Assembly (NCBI GenBank): GCA_041750975.1
Contig: JBGSYN010000256.1
Location: forward strand, 1-64,000
Length of the DNA stretch: 64,000 nucleotides
Source of the DNA: JBGSYN01 sp041750975
GTDB taxonomy: Bacteria; Pseudomonadota; Alphaproteobacteria; Geminicoccales; Geminicoccaceae
Direction: 5' to 3'
Shown here: positions 34,145 to 42,940 of the stretch, one piece after another
Layout: the number at the start of each line of letters is the position of its first letter
Numbering within the stretch: position 1 is the first letter of the stretch
Position numbers and translations under genes: made by a program
The notes under the pieces: generated by a model
Databases searched by the model: none
The model's input: the letters and a program-made list of their open reading frames with translations, nothing else
What the model was told of the DNA's origin: nothing

Positions 34145-34494
34145 TGACAATAGATGCCACTCACTCCTTGGCGATGACAACCTTGGAACCGGCACGGATG
34201 CTGGTCCGCAGCGCCGGGACGAACGCCATGCTTGGCGATACTGGCGTCGGCCGTGAAGAAGGCTCGCAGCAGGTACGTGCCGCCGCCGAGCAGTTCGAGC
34301 GAGTATTTCTCTCACAGGTCCTTTCGACCATGACGTCAGGCTTGGAATCGTCGCAAGGGGCGTCGGTCGGCGGCGACGATCACTATTCGAGCATGCTCAG
34401 GGATCAATACGCTGAACTTATCGCCAAGCGCGGCGGCATCGGCCTTGCGGACGCGGTGTTGCGTCAATTGCTGCAGGTCCAGGAGCGCGATTGA
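34141..34494 (+). CDS. Rod-binding protein, FlgJ N-terminal type (CheL-like)
   Basis: 117 residues. The FlgJ rod-binding domain is present (AAEQFERVFLSQVLSTM, MLRDQYAELIAKRGGIGLAD), but the muramidase domain of enterobacterial FlgJ is absent, as usual in alphaproteobacteria (CheL in Caulobacter). It helps the rod assemble through the peptidoglycan. It overlaps flgI by 4 bases and the next gene by one (TGATG). Confidence 0.9.
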   Translation: MMTIDATHSLAMTTLEPARMLVRSAGTNAMLGDTGVGREEGSQQVRAAAEQFERVFLSQVLSTMTSGLESSQGASVGGDDHYSSMLRDQYAELIAKRGGIGLADAVLRQLLQVQERD

Positions 34495-34916
34495 TGGAGC
34501 CTATCGAAAAACTGACCGTGCTCATCACGCTGATGCGACGTCTGCAGAGCGTCATGGATCATGAGGTGGCACTGCTTCGAAACATGCAAATCGGCGAACT
34601 CTCGGACCTCCAGGATGAGAAAGCCGTCCTCAGTGAAGCCTATGAGCTCGAAATGGATCACTTGCGGCGAAATCCTGAAATTCTCGGCAGTCTCTTGCAC
34701 GAATTCCGGGCAACGCTCGAGGAAGAAACGCGAGCCTTTCAAAAAACCGTTCAGGATAACGCCTTGGCGTTGCGGGCGGCGGGTGAGGTTATCGAGCGGA
34801 TTATGGCCAGGCTCTCGGAAAGTCTGACCGCGGCTCAAGCGGTTGGTCCCGGCTATGGTGCCGCTCCGTCGTCGACTGGACGGGTCATTTCCGTCGCGTT
34901 CGATCGCCAGCTCTAG
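34494..34916 (+). CDS. FlgN-like flagellar chaperone (FlbY-type)
   Basis: 140 residues, helical throughout: MEPIEKLTVLITLMRRLQS then a long charged coiled-coil stretch (residues about 20-105) and a flexible tail. The size, helicity and position just before flgK fit FlgN, the export chaperone for the hook-associated proteins FlgK and FlgL; the FlbY protein of Caulobacter occupies the same place. Sequence similarity to FlgN is weak, so the call leans on context. Confidence 0.72.
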   Translation: MEPIEKLTVLITLMRRLQSVMDHEVALLRNMQIGELSDLQDEKAVLSEAYELEMDHLRRNPEILGSLLHEFRATLEEETRAFQKTVQDNALALRAAGEVIERIMARLSESLTAAQAVGPGYGAAPSSTGRVISVAFDRQL

Positions 34917-34927
34917 ACGGAACCGAC

Positions 34928-36799
34928 ATGTCCCTCACCGCTGCCCTTTCCACAGCACTTTCCGGGCTCAATACGGCTCAACGGGGCCTTGCACTCACGG
35001 CGAACAACATCGCCAACGCACAAACCCCCGGCTACACGCGCAAGGTTCTGCCCCAGGAGAACCGGGTTGTCGACGGCCAAGGCCGCGGTACGCGCGCGCT
35101 TGATACCGAACGCATCGTCGATGATTTCCTGACCCATGAGCTTAGGAGCCAGGCAGGTCGTCTCGCCCGAGGTGAAGTGCTCGAGGACGTCTACGATCAA
35201 ATCCAGGCAGCCGTCCTTGGCGAGCCGGGCGATAGCAGTCGGGGTATCGACGCGCTGACACGCCGCTTGTCGCTGTCCTTGCAGGAGTTGAGCAATGCAC
35301 CCGAGAGTACCGCGGCGAGGCTGACCGCCGTCGGAACCGTCGACGATACGATGGCGGGCTTGACCGATATCGAGACCGATATTCAGCTCTTCAGGGGCGA
35401 TATCGATCGCGAGATCGCAACGACTGTCGGTCAGGTCAACACCAAATTGCGCGCTCTCGAGACCATCAATCGAGATCTTACCCGCAACGGATCTCCGGCG
35501 GACCTTCTCGACTCCCGGGATCGGTTGATCCAGGAGCTCGCAGCACTCGTTGAAATCGATGTTGAATTTGAGGGGACAGGGGCGGCCCGTATCTATGTGG
35601 CCGGCGGCGAGCAATTGCTGGCGCAGCATGCGAGCATCATGACATACGATCGTGCCGCGACAGTAGTCGCCGATACCGTCTTTGGGCCGATACGCGTGTT
35701 TGCGCCCGGCGCATTCGATCCCAGCACGCAAACGCCTAATGGTGGTGCGGTCGGGCACGTGCTCGTGAGCGGCGGTGTCAGGCGTGAATTGACCGCAGAA
35801 CTCGTTGGCGATGCAATTCCCGATTCCCAACAACGGATCGGTTCCCCGCTCACCGAAGGCAAGCTCGAGGGTCTTCTTCTGGCAAGAGATAAAGTCCTGC
35901 CGGAACTTGACGATCAGATCGGCGAACTGACGACACGCCTGCGCTTTGCACTCAACGCAGCACATAACGCATCCGTGCCGGTGCCACCGCCCTCGACACT
36001 CCTTGGCACGAGAACCGATCTTGGAGGATTTGGGTCGGCGCCCCGAAGCGGTTCCGCCTATTTGAGCGTGATCGATACGTCGGGCGACACGGTGTCGACC
36101 ATCGAGATCGATCTCTCGGTGGCGAGTGCTGCCGATCTCGCGACCCAGCTCAATAGCGATCTCGGCGCCTTGGGTACGGCGGTCATCGACGGTACAGGAC
36201 GTCTCAGCATCGATCTCGCCGATAGCTCGCAAGGCCTGGCGATTGCATCGGGCTCGGGCAGCATCGAAATCGATGTCGATGGCATTCCTCGAGAGTTGAG
36301 CTTCTCCCACTATTTCGGCCTGAACGATCTGGTTGTGGATGGTACGGATAATGATGGGCCTGCCGTCAGAAGCGATATCCTGAACGACGTCCGGCTGCTT
36401 TCGACAGCGAGGCTCGAAATCGACAGCGGTCCGCCCGCCGAGGGCAGGCTCGGCGGTAGCGGCGATAATCGCGGCGCACTGGATCTGGCCTCGTCGATGA
36501 CGGAAAAGACCGGATTTGCCGGCCGCGGTGGCCTCCCTGCCGCAGACTTCACGATTGGCGGTTATGTCGGCGAAATGACCGGCTTATTGGCGGCCCGTGG
36601 CAATCAGGCGAAACAGGCGACCTCGATAGACCGGGCAATCGCCGAGGATCTCGACTATCGCAAAGCGGCACAATCCGGCGTCAACATCGATGAAGAACTC
36701 GCGAAACTGCTCCAATATCAGCAGTCCTACACGACGGCTGCGCGGGTGATGTCGATTACCAACGAGCTCTTCGAGGAACTACTCAACATGGCGCGCTAG
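34928..36799 (+). CDS. flgK: Flagellar hook-associated protein 1 FlgK
   Basis: 623 residues. The N-terminal D0 motif ALSGLNTAQRGLALTANNIA and the C-terminal NIDEELAKLLQYQQSYTTAA are classic FlgK. It forms the hook-filament junction. It starts 11 bases after the FlgN-like gene and is followed by flgL after 14 bases. The central variable region (about 250-500) is exposed and carries many Asp/Ser residues. Confidence 0.97.
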   Translation: MSLTAALSTALSGLNTAQRGLALTANNIANAQTPGYTRKVLPQENRVVDGQGRGTRALDTERIVDDFLTHELRSQAGRLARGEVLEDVYDQIQAAVLGEPGDSSRGIDALTRRLSLSLQELSNAPESTAARLTAVGTVDDTMAGLTDIETDIQLFRGDIDREIATTVGQVNTKLRALETINRDLTRNGSPADLLDSRDRLIQELAALVEIDVEFEGTGAARIYVAGGEQLLAQHASIMTYDRAATVVADTVFGPIRVFAPGAFDPSTQTPNGGAVGHVLVSGGVRRELTAELVGDAIPDSQQRIGSPLTEGKLEGLLLARDKVLPELDDQIGELTTRLRFALNAAHNASVPVPPPSTLLGTRTDLGGFGSAPRSGSAYLSVIDTSGDTVSTIEIDLSVASAADLATQLNSDLGALGTAVIDGTGRLSIDLADSSQGLAIASGSGSIEIDVDGIPRELSFSHYFGLNDLVVDGTDNDGPAVRSDILNDVRLLSTARLEIDSGPPAEGRLGGSGDNRGALDLASSMTEKTGFAGRGGLPAADFTIGGYVGEMTGLLAARGNQAKQATSIDRAIAEDLDYRKAAQSGVNIDEELAKLLQYQQSYTTAARVMSITNELFEELLNMAR

Positions 36800-36813
36800 C
36801 TCATGAACGTTCG

Positions 36814-37713
36814 ATGATAAGCCGCTTCGGCGATGCCGCCCAGTCGCGGGCCCTGACCCAGGACCTTCTGGCCACACAAACTCGCATGCGGGAAACGCAG
36901 GCGCAGATTTCGTCCGGCAAGCGCGCTCGAAACTATGACGAAATTGCGGACCGAGCCAGCGTGCTGGTTCGCACCAAGGAGCAGTATGCCCTCGTCGAGA
37001 ATTATGCGAGCGGCAACCGTGAAGTCGTCAATCGAGTCAACGCGATGGAAGGCTCGATCCGTGTGATCGCCGATAGTGCCGAACGTTTCCGGTCCGTGCT
37101 CCTGCAACGCCTCGATTCAGCGTCGGGATCGGCGGTGCCGCTCGAGAGCGAGATCGAGAACATGCTCGACGAGGTGGAACATCAGCTCAACACCAAGGTC
37201 GACGGGCGCGCCCTTTTTGGCGGAAGCAGGACGAATATCGATCCCGTCCAACTGCCCGATCCGCCGCCAACAACCGTCGATCCCGCACTCTACTATCGAG
37301 GCGATAGCGTCCGGCTGACGCACCGAGCCGACACCGATATCGACGTCGCCTATGGAATCGAGGCCAGCGATCCGGCCTTTGCCGGCTTTATCGCCGCTCT
37401 TGGCGAAGCCTTGGCAGCCCACGGCGCCAATGATCGAGTTGGTCTGGAGGGCGCACTGGACCAGGCGACGCAGGCAATCAACGGCCTTGCCGATCTGCGA
37501 GGAACGCTCGGCGCTCGGAGCGCACGTCTTGAGAGCATCGCGACGAGCCAGGACGCGCAGGCCGACTATCTTCGAGAGTCGATCGGCACGATCGAGGATG
37601 TCGATCTGGCCGAGGCCATGACCAAACTGGCACAGGATCGGATCGTTCTCGAAGCCTCATATCTGGCACTGAGCCAAATCAATTCGCTGTCGCTGGCCGA
37701 CTATCTCCGCTGA
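36814..37713 (+). CDS. flgL: Flagellar hook-associated protein 3 FlgL
   Basis: 299 residues. The flagellin-like N-terminus (TQTRMRETQAQISSGKRARNYDEIADRAS, read in two parts) and C-terminus (DVDLAEAMTKLAQDRIVLEAS) place it as FlgL, the second hook-filament junction protein. It closes the flgI-flgL run; the next 184 bases hold regulatory sites for fliW. Confidence 0.95.
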   Translation: MISRFGDAAQSRALTQDLLATQTRMRETQAQISSGKRARNYDEIADRASVLVRTKEQYALVENYASGNREVVNRVNAMEGSIRVIADSAERFRSVLLQRLDSASGSAVPLESEIENMLDEVEHQLNTKVDGRALFGGSRTNIDPVQLPDPPPTTVDPALYYRGDSVRLTHRADTDIDVAYGIEASDPAFAGFIAALGEALAAHGANDRVGLEGALDQATQAINGLADLRGTLGARSARLESIATSQDAQADYLRESIGTIEDVDLAEAMTKLAQDRIVLEASYLALSQINSLSLADYLR

Positions 37714-37826
37714 CCTGATTGTCGCCCGGTGTTTGCACGCTAGCCGTTTCCGGCCGGCGCCATCCTGGTGTCCCGAACCTCGCTAGAAGCTTTCCGATCA
37801 CAATTTCCGCCTCACGCGGAAGCTCG

Positions 37827-37841
37827 TTAATCCCCCGTTAA
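37827..37841. promoter_or_regulatory. CtrA box upstream of fliW
   Basis: TTAA-TCCCCCG-TTAA is a perfect TTAA-N7-TTAA match, 57 bases before the fliW start. A third TTAA follows at 37852-37855. The position suits a CtrA-activated promoter for fliW, the glycosyltransferase and the methyltransferase. CtrA itself is encoded 10.7 kb to the right. Confidence 0.65.
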
Positions 37842-37897
37842 TCATGAACGGTTAAGCCGAACCTGCCATGCAGGCAGCGATTACAAGGAGATACGCG

Positions 37898-38392
37898 ATG
37901 GCAACGCCGCAGTTGCAAGGGATCGAGCCAAAGCCCTTTATTGCCCACACCGACAGCTCGGCCAAAGGACCGGATCGCTCGATCATCTTCGATGACGGGC
38001 TCCCTGGCTTCCCGGAAGCCTGCCGGTTCGAATTGCAGATGCTCGAGCAGAGTCATCCGGCCCTGATGTCACTACGATCGTCCGACGATGCGGCGTTGAG
38101 CTTTGTGGTCTATGCGTTCAACACGTTCGAAGGCCTTTATCGCCCCATCGAGATCGACGCCATCGAGGCGACCATGAAGTGCAAGGTCATGGATTGCGCG
38201 CTTCTCGGCATGTTGACGCTGACCGCCGGACCCGACGGCATTGAAGCATTTGTCAACCTGCGAGCGCCCATCGTGATCGAGGTGGCGACACGCCGTGGGA
38301 TGCAGATCGTGTTGACAGACAGGAGGCTGCCCTTCCGCAGGTCTATCGGACGTGTAGCGGATAACGCCTTTCCGAAATCTCCCCTATCATGA
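37898..38392 (+). CDS. fliW: Flagellar assembly factor FliW
   Basis: 164 residues from ATG 37898, with aaggag 7 bases upstream. The domain shows IIFDDGLPGFPEACRFEL, LSFVVYAFNTFEGLYRPIE and VNLRAPIVIEVATRRGMQIVL, matching FliW. FliW binds flagellin and the translational repressor CsrA, tying flagellin synthesis to export. No csrA is in the window. The stop overlaps the next gene by 4 bases. Confidence 0.92.
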   Translation: MATPQLQGIEPKPFIAHTDSSAKGPDRSIIFDDGLPGFPEACRFELQMLEQSHPALMSLRSSDDAALSFVVYAFNTFEGLYRPIEIDAIEATMKCKVMDCALLGMLTLTAGPDGIEAFVNLRAPIVIEVATRRGMQIVLTDRRLPFRRSIGRVADNAFPKSPLS

Positions 38393-40506
38393 TCGATGCA
38401 TCGGTGCCCACTGCGGCAAAGGCGGATCCGTTTCTCGCATCCCTCCTCCTCGAGGCGAGCGCGGCGCATCGAGCCGGTGACCTCGATTTAGCGGAACAAG
38501 GCTATCGGCAAGCGCTCGGCATCGTTCCCGACGATCCCAATGCTCTGCAGTTGCTGGGGTTGATTCTGGGCTCCAAGGGTCGCTTGTCGGCAGGACGTTC
38601 GCTGATCGAGCGAGCCATCAGAAAAACACCGGGTTGCGCCTTCTTTCATTCAAATCTTGGCAACCTTCTCCAACGTGACGGCAAGATCATGGCGGCTATC
38701 GAAGCCTACCGTCAGGCCATTCGTCTCGATCCGGAAGTCGCTGACGCCCATGCCAACCTCGCCGGCGCGTTGACTGCCGCAAGTCTCTTCGTTGGCGCGG
38801 AGATCTCGGCCGAACGCGCCCTTTCCATTGCGCCCTATCATCCGATAGCCCTTGCCAATTTGGCGGGAGCTCTTATCGGCCAATTACGCTTCGATGATGC
38901 CGCTAAGCCACTCGATGCTGCCCGCCGGCTGGCCCCGCAGCTTCCGGAAGTCTGGCTTAATACGGGGCATCAGCGGATGGCTGAAGCCGACTTCATCGAC
39001 GCCGAGGCTTCATTCCGCAAGGCGCTCGAGCTTGCGCCACTCCTGCTCGAAGCGAAGAAGGGTCTTGCCTTCGCTCTCGCCAGACGGTCGATGTTGGATG
39101 AGGCGCGGCAGTTGCTCGAAGCTTACGTGCAGGCAAGCGATCAGCCCAGCAACGCCCATAGCATGCTGGGTCATATCTTCATGCTCGCTGGCAACCAGGA
39201 GACCGGGCTGCCTCTCTTGCGTACCGGTATCGGCCGCACCGGGGTGCCACCTCATGAGCATTCGACCTATCTGTTCGATCTCAACTACTGTCCCGATCTC
39301 GATCCCGCGACGGTGCTGCACGAGCACCGGCAATGGTCGGATCGCTATCGGCTGGAATCACCGGCGCCGGAACCCCGATGCGGGCCCCTGCCGGATCGCC
39401 GGCTAAGGGTCGGCTTCGTCTCACCGGATTTCCGGGCGCATTCGGTAAGCTTTTTCTTGAAACCCCTGCTGCAGGCGCTCGATCCCCAGAGAATCGAGGT
39501 CGTCTGTTACAGCAGCGTTCGCGATGCCGATCGGATCACTTTGGCCTTTCGTCAGATTGCGAGCGAATGGCAAGAGATATGGGGAATTGGCGACGCCGAC
39601 GTGGCGCAGATGGTTCGAGACGATGCTATCGACGTTCTGATCGATCTCGGCGGTCACAGTGCCGACAACCGGCTCGGTGTATTTCGCTACCGCCCGGCGC
39701 CTCTGCAACTCAGCTATCTCGGCTATCCCAATACGACGGGCATGGACGCAATCGACGCAAGGTTGGTCGATCGCTGGACCGACCCGGCCGGTGCGGAGAG
39801 CCACGCAAGCGAGCGGCTATTGCGTCTCGATCGCTGCTTTCTCGCCTATCGTCCCGAGATTTATCCGGCAATCGCCGAGCCCCCTTGCCTTGAGAACGGC
39901 TTTATCTCGTTCGGCTCGTTCAACAACATCGCCAAGATCAATGATCACGTCTTGAGCGTCTGGGCATCGATCCTGCAATCCGTCCCGGCATCCCGTCTCA
40001 TCCTGAAGCACGATGCGAGCGCCGATCCGATGATCAGGAAAAGGATCGAGTCGGTTTGCTCTGAGAATGGCGTAGACTCATCGAGAATAAGCCTGCTCGA
40101 CCGCGCACCGGACCTGATCACCCATCTAGAATGCTATCGGCAGATCGACATCGCACTCGACAGCTTCCCCTATAACGGCACAACGACGACTTGTGAGGCA
40201 CTCTGGATGGGCGTTCCGGTGGTCACTTTGACCGGCAAAGTCCATGCGGGGCGCGTTGGGACGAGCCTGCTCACGGCGATCGGTTTTGACGCCGGCATCG
40301 CCACCGACGTCGGGGATTACTGCCAGACCGCTATAACATTGGCCGCCAATCCGCCGATGTTGCGGACGATCCGTCATCTGCTTCGCGATTCGATGTCTCA
40401 TTCATCATTGTTTGACGCCGACGGACTGGCCCGGGAGTTCGAGAGCGAGCTTCGCGAACTGTGGCAGGTCTGGTGCGCCGGAAGAACGGAAGGACAGCTG
40501 TCATGA
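38389..40506 (+). CDS. TPR protein with GT41 (O-GlcNAc transferase-like) glycosyltransferase domain
   Basis: 705 residues. Residues about 15-300 are six or seven tetratricopeptide repeats (AEQGYRQALGIVPDDPNALQ, AIEAYRQAIRLDPEVADAHA and others). The C-terminal half is the two-part GT41/SPINDLY catalytic region: LRVGFVSPDFRAHSVSFFL, DVLIDLGGHSADNRL, RPAPLQLSYLGYPNTTGM, FISFGSFNNIAKIN and DSFPYNGTTTTCEALWMGVP. It should transfer a sugar from a nucleotide sugar to protein Ser/Thr. Because it overlaps fliW by 4 bases and lies in a flagellar locus, flagellin or hook protein is the likely acceptor, as for FlmG of Caulobacter; this is inference. Confidence 0.9.
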   Translation: MIDASVPTAAKADPFLASLLLEASAAHRAGDLDLAEQGYRQALGIVPDDPNALQLLGLILGSKGRLSAGRSLIERAIRKTPGCAFFHSNLGNLLQRDGKIMAAIEAYRQAIRLDPEVADAHANLAGALTAASLFVGAEISAERALSIAPYHPIALANLAGALIGQLRFDDAAKPLDAARRLAPQLPEVWLNTGHQRMAEADFIDAEASFRKALELAPLLLEAKKGLAFALARRSMLDEARQLLEAYVQASDQPSNAHSMLGHIFMLAGNQETGLPLLRTGIGRTGVPPHEHSTYLFDLNYCPDLDPATVLHEHRQWSDRYRLESPAPEPRCGPLPDRRLRVGFVSPDFRAHSVSFFLKPLLQALDPQRIEVVCYSSVRDADRITLAFRQIASEWQEIWGIGDADVAQMVRDDAIDVLIDLGGHSADNRLGVFRYRPAPLQLSYLGYPNTTGMDAIDARLVDRWTDPAGAESHASERLLRLDRCFLAYRPEIYPAIAEPPCLENGFISFGSFNNIAKINDHVLSVWASILQSVPASRLILKHDASADPMIRKRIESVCSENGVDSSRISLLDRAPDLITHLECYRQIDIALDSFPYNGTTTTCEALWMGVPVVTLTGKVHAGRVGTSLLTAIGFDAGIATDVGDYCQTAITLAANPPMLRTIRHLLRDSMSHSSLFDADGLAREFESELRELWQVWCAGRTEGQLS

Positions 40507-41078
40507 GCGCATCGGTTATCGGCGAACGATCCAATGGCATTGAAGCGTTCGAAGACGAGACACCGATCAATCTTCACATCGGTGGCGTCGAGCCTCGCCC
40601 TGGCTGGCTTATTCTCAACCTAAGCCCCGGACCCAATGTCGATGTCTGTGGTTCCTGCATCGATCTACGCATGTTCGACGACAATAGTGTTCAAACGGTC
40701 TACGCCTCGCACGTCCTCGAACATCTTGGCTATCAGGAAGAACTGCCGCGCGCGCTGAGGGAAATACGCCGGGTGCTTCGCGCCCAGGGACGATTACTGT
40801 TGGGAGTCCCCGACCTCGAGGTCCTGGGCAAAATGATCGCGCATCCGCAACTCCCCGTTGCACAGCGCATTCACGTCATGCGCATGATCTATGGTGGCCA
40901 GATGGACGATCATGATTTTCACAAGACTGGGTTTACATGGGATATTCTTCAATCGCTCTTGCTCGATTGCGGGTATCGATCCGTTCGTCGGGTTCGAGAG
41001 CTTGGGGTATTTCGCGATACTAGCAGCGGAATTTTCTGTGGTCACCCGATCAGCTTGAATGCCATCGCCACCGCTTAG
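40503..41078 (+). CDS. SAM-dependent methyltransferase (type 11)
   Basis: 191 residues from ATG 40503, overlapping the glycosyltransferase stop (ATGA). It shows VDVCGSCIDLRMFDDNSVQTVYASHVLEHLG and LREIRRVLRAQGRLLLGVPD, the sugar/lipopolysaccharide-type methyltransferase pattern with a short N-terminal region that lacks the classic glycine-rich motif I. It may methylate the glycan added by the upstream enzyme or an amino-acid side chain. It closes the fliW unit. Confidence 0.78.
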   Translation: MSASVIGERSNGIEAFEDETPINLHIGGVEPRPGWLILNLSPGPNVDVCGSCIDLRMFDDNSVQTVYASHVLEHLGYQEELPRALREIRRVLRAQGRLLLGVPDLEVLGKMIAHPQLPVAQRIHVMRMIYGGQMDDHDFHKTGFTWDILQSLLLDCGYRSVRRVRELGVFRDTSSGIFCGHPISLNAIATA

Positions 41079-41122
41079 CTGTTTCGATCTCGGAGCGTCT
41101 TGTTTCCCTAAAGCTTGAGGCT

Positions 41123-42217
41123 TCAGGGGTGCATGACCCGGCAATACTGACCGATAGCTTCGAGGCGATCACAGAGTTCCTGTCCCTCACCAGGGGACGA
41201 GAATTCACCGGCAGCAACCCGATGGAATGTCCCTTCATCGGCGATCTCAATCGGTGCAAGCTCGATCAATGGAAGATCCTCCAGCATGGGGAAATTGCGG
41301 CGCAACTGCATCCAGGCCTCGCCGACACTTGCGGCATCCCGCATCGATGCGAGGTGAATGACCCAACGCCCGGAAGCCGCGGATTGTGCCGCAGTTTTGC
41401 TAACTGACGGTCGCCGGATCGGTCGATGAAGCGCAGCCAGCGCCGTCCTACCGTCACGGTTGCTCGAGGTCTTCGTTGCCTCTCTCTCGCTGGAATGAGG
41501 ACGCAGCGTCGGCGATGGCACGGTCAGAGCCGCTTGCTGCAACCGCGCGCGATTTCGAGCCAGCAGTTTCGTCGTCGGATGGTCCGGTCCGACCGCCTCC
41601 GTGCTGATCCGAACGGCTCGGTCCAGCATCGTTCCAGCGCGCTCGGGATGCCCTTCGGCGGCGTAGATCAAAGCAAGATTGTTCAGGGTTTTGGCCACAT
41701 CCGGGTGATTCGGGCCGAGGCCGTTTTGCAGCAATTGCAGCGCCTGTTCGTAGTATTCCTCGGCCTCGCCGAGCCGATTCAGCGATCGGTTCGCCAACGC
41801 CAAATTATTCATCGCCGTGGCAATGCTGACAGAGTTGCCGTGCTCTTGCTCGATCGCCAGCGCGCGCTTGAGGTAGGCAATAGCCCGCTCATTGTCGCCG
41901 ACGAGGCGGAAGACCTCGCCGACATTGTTGAGTTCGACGGCGGTTCGCGGATCGTCGACGCCATATTGGCGTTCGGCGATTTCGAGCGCACGCTCGAAAT
42001 GCGGCAAGGCCTGGTCGACTTTGTCGTCGCGCAATGCTTCGAAGCCCTGCCGATAGGCCTGAGCAAGATCCTCCGCTGCATTGCCCGAACCGCTTGGGAG
42101 AAACGCCAAAGTGACAATCAATAGAATGGCAATATTAAGTATGGCGGCCCCGCGCCGATCCCTGACCGAAGCGGCTGTACCAGCATTGGGTGCCCGAGAA
42201 CGTTTTCTGAAAATCAC
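41123..42217 (-). CDS. TPR protein with C-terminal SPOR domain
   Basis: 364 residues from GTG 42217, chosen to follow the rlmE stop by 17 bases. A hydrophobic anchor (AILNIAILLIVTLAFLP) is followed by about four 42-residue kinesin-light-chain-type TPRs (residues about 60-215: ALPHFERALEIAERQYG, AIAYLKRALAIEQEHG, AEEYYEQALQLLQNGLG). A disordered linker precedes a SPOR-like domain (GRWVIHLASMRDAASVGEAW) at the end. SPOR domains bind denuded peptidoglycan at the division site; the TPRs probably recruit partners in the periplasm. Confidence 0.78.
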   Translation of the reverse strand: MIFRKRSRAPNAGTAASVRDRRGAAILNIAILLIVTLAFLPSGSGNAAEDLAQAYRQGFEALRDDKVDQALPHFERALEIAERQYGVDDPRTAVELNNVGEVFRLVGDNERAIAYLKRALAIEQEHGNSVSIATAMNNLALANRSLNRLGEAEEYYEQALQLLQNGLGPNHPDVAKTLNNLALIYAAEGHPERAGTMLDRAVRISTEAVGPDHPTTKLLARNRARLQQAALTVPSPTLRPHSSEREATKTSSNRDGRTALAALHRPIRRPSVSKTAAQSAASGRWVIHLASMRDAASVGEAWMQLRRNFPMLEDLPLIELAPIEIADEGTFHRVAAGEFSSPGEGQELCDRLEAIGQYCRVMHP

Positions 42218-42234
42218 ATGGGTCCTTCGGTCGA

Positions 42235-42924
42235 CTATTGCGTTTTCTCGCCAGCGCACAGGTCTGTTCGTGCCTGATGAGGGTCGTTTCGATGTGCCCG
42301 AGCCAGGAGATAGATCTCGGAAGATCCCTTGTGCGTCGCCGCCGGCTTGATCAAACGTGTCGTCGAAAAAATTATCTTGGCCTTTGCCATTATTGGCGCT
42401 TCTGCACCCCGCAGCAATTTGACGAGCAAATCACCCCGGTGACGCAGATATCGACCGGCGAAATCCAAAACCGCCTCACCGAGAGCCTCAGCCCTCAAAC
42501 GGTCGACCGACCGTTGCCCCGTCGAGGACGCCGCCATGTCGCTCATGATTAGATCGATCCGATCCTGCATGAGATCCAAAATCATGCGCTGAGTGCCAGG
42601 GTCAAGGAAATCACCCTGCAACAGCCGCACATTACTGTCTATCAGTGCTACGGGTTCCAGGTCCACGGCGACCACCATGCATCCCTGGGTACTGGCGTAC
42701 TGGCTCCAACTGCCCGGAGCGGCGCCGAGATCGAGCACGTGTGCACCGGATTGCAAAAGCCGGAAACGGCGGTCGATCTCCTGCAGCTTGAACACGGAGC
42801 GGGCTCGAAATCCCTGACTTCGGGCACGCTGGCTAAATGGGTCCTGCTGCTGACGCTTGAGCCAATTTGCAGAACTTTGGCGCTTGTTTCGGGACGTATT
42901 CAGCTGACTGACTTTGCGCGGCAT
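42235..42924 (-). CDS. rlmE: 23S rRNA (uridine2552-2'-O)-methyltransferase RlmE
   Basis: 229 residues from ATG 42924, 16 bases after the Ppx stop. The K-D-K-E catalytic set of the FtsJ family is visible: K46 (SVFKLQEID), D129 (IMSDMA), K169 (LLVKLLRG) and E203 (SSEIYLLAR), with SAM motif VLDLGAAPGSWSQ. It methylates the 2'-O of U2552 in the A-loop. Gene order Ppx/GppA then rlmE is common in alphaproteobacteria. Confidence 0.95.
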   Translation of the reverse strand: MPRKVSQLNTSRNKRQSSANWLKRQQQDPFSQRARSQGFRARSVFKLQEIDRRFRLLQSGAHVLDLGAAPGSWSQYASTQGCMVVAVDLEPVALIDSNVRLLQGDFLDPGTQRMILDLMQDRIDLIMSDMAASSTGQRSVDRLRAEALGEAVLDFAGRYLRHRGDLLVKLLRGAEAPIMAKAKIIFSTTRLIKPAATHKGSSEIYLLARAHRNDPHQARTDLCAGEKTQ

Positions 42925-42940
42925 ATTGCCGACCTCGGCG

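Noticed and set aside
34913..36310. 465-residue minus-strand frame opposite flgK
   Set aside because: FlgK is certain from both termini and operon context; the antisense frame is a composition artefact.
41106..41129. Imperfect hairpin at the convergent ends of the methyltransferase and TPR-SPOR genes
   Set aside because: No T-run follows on either strand, so a terminator cannot be claimed.
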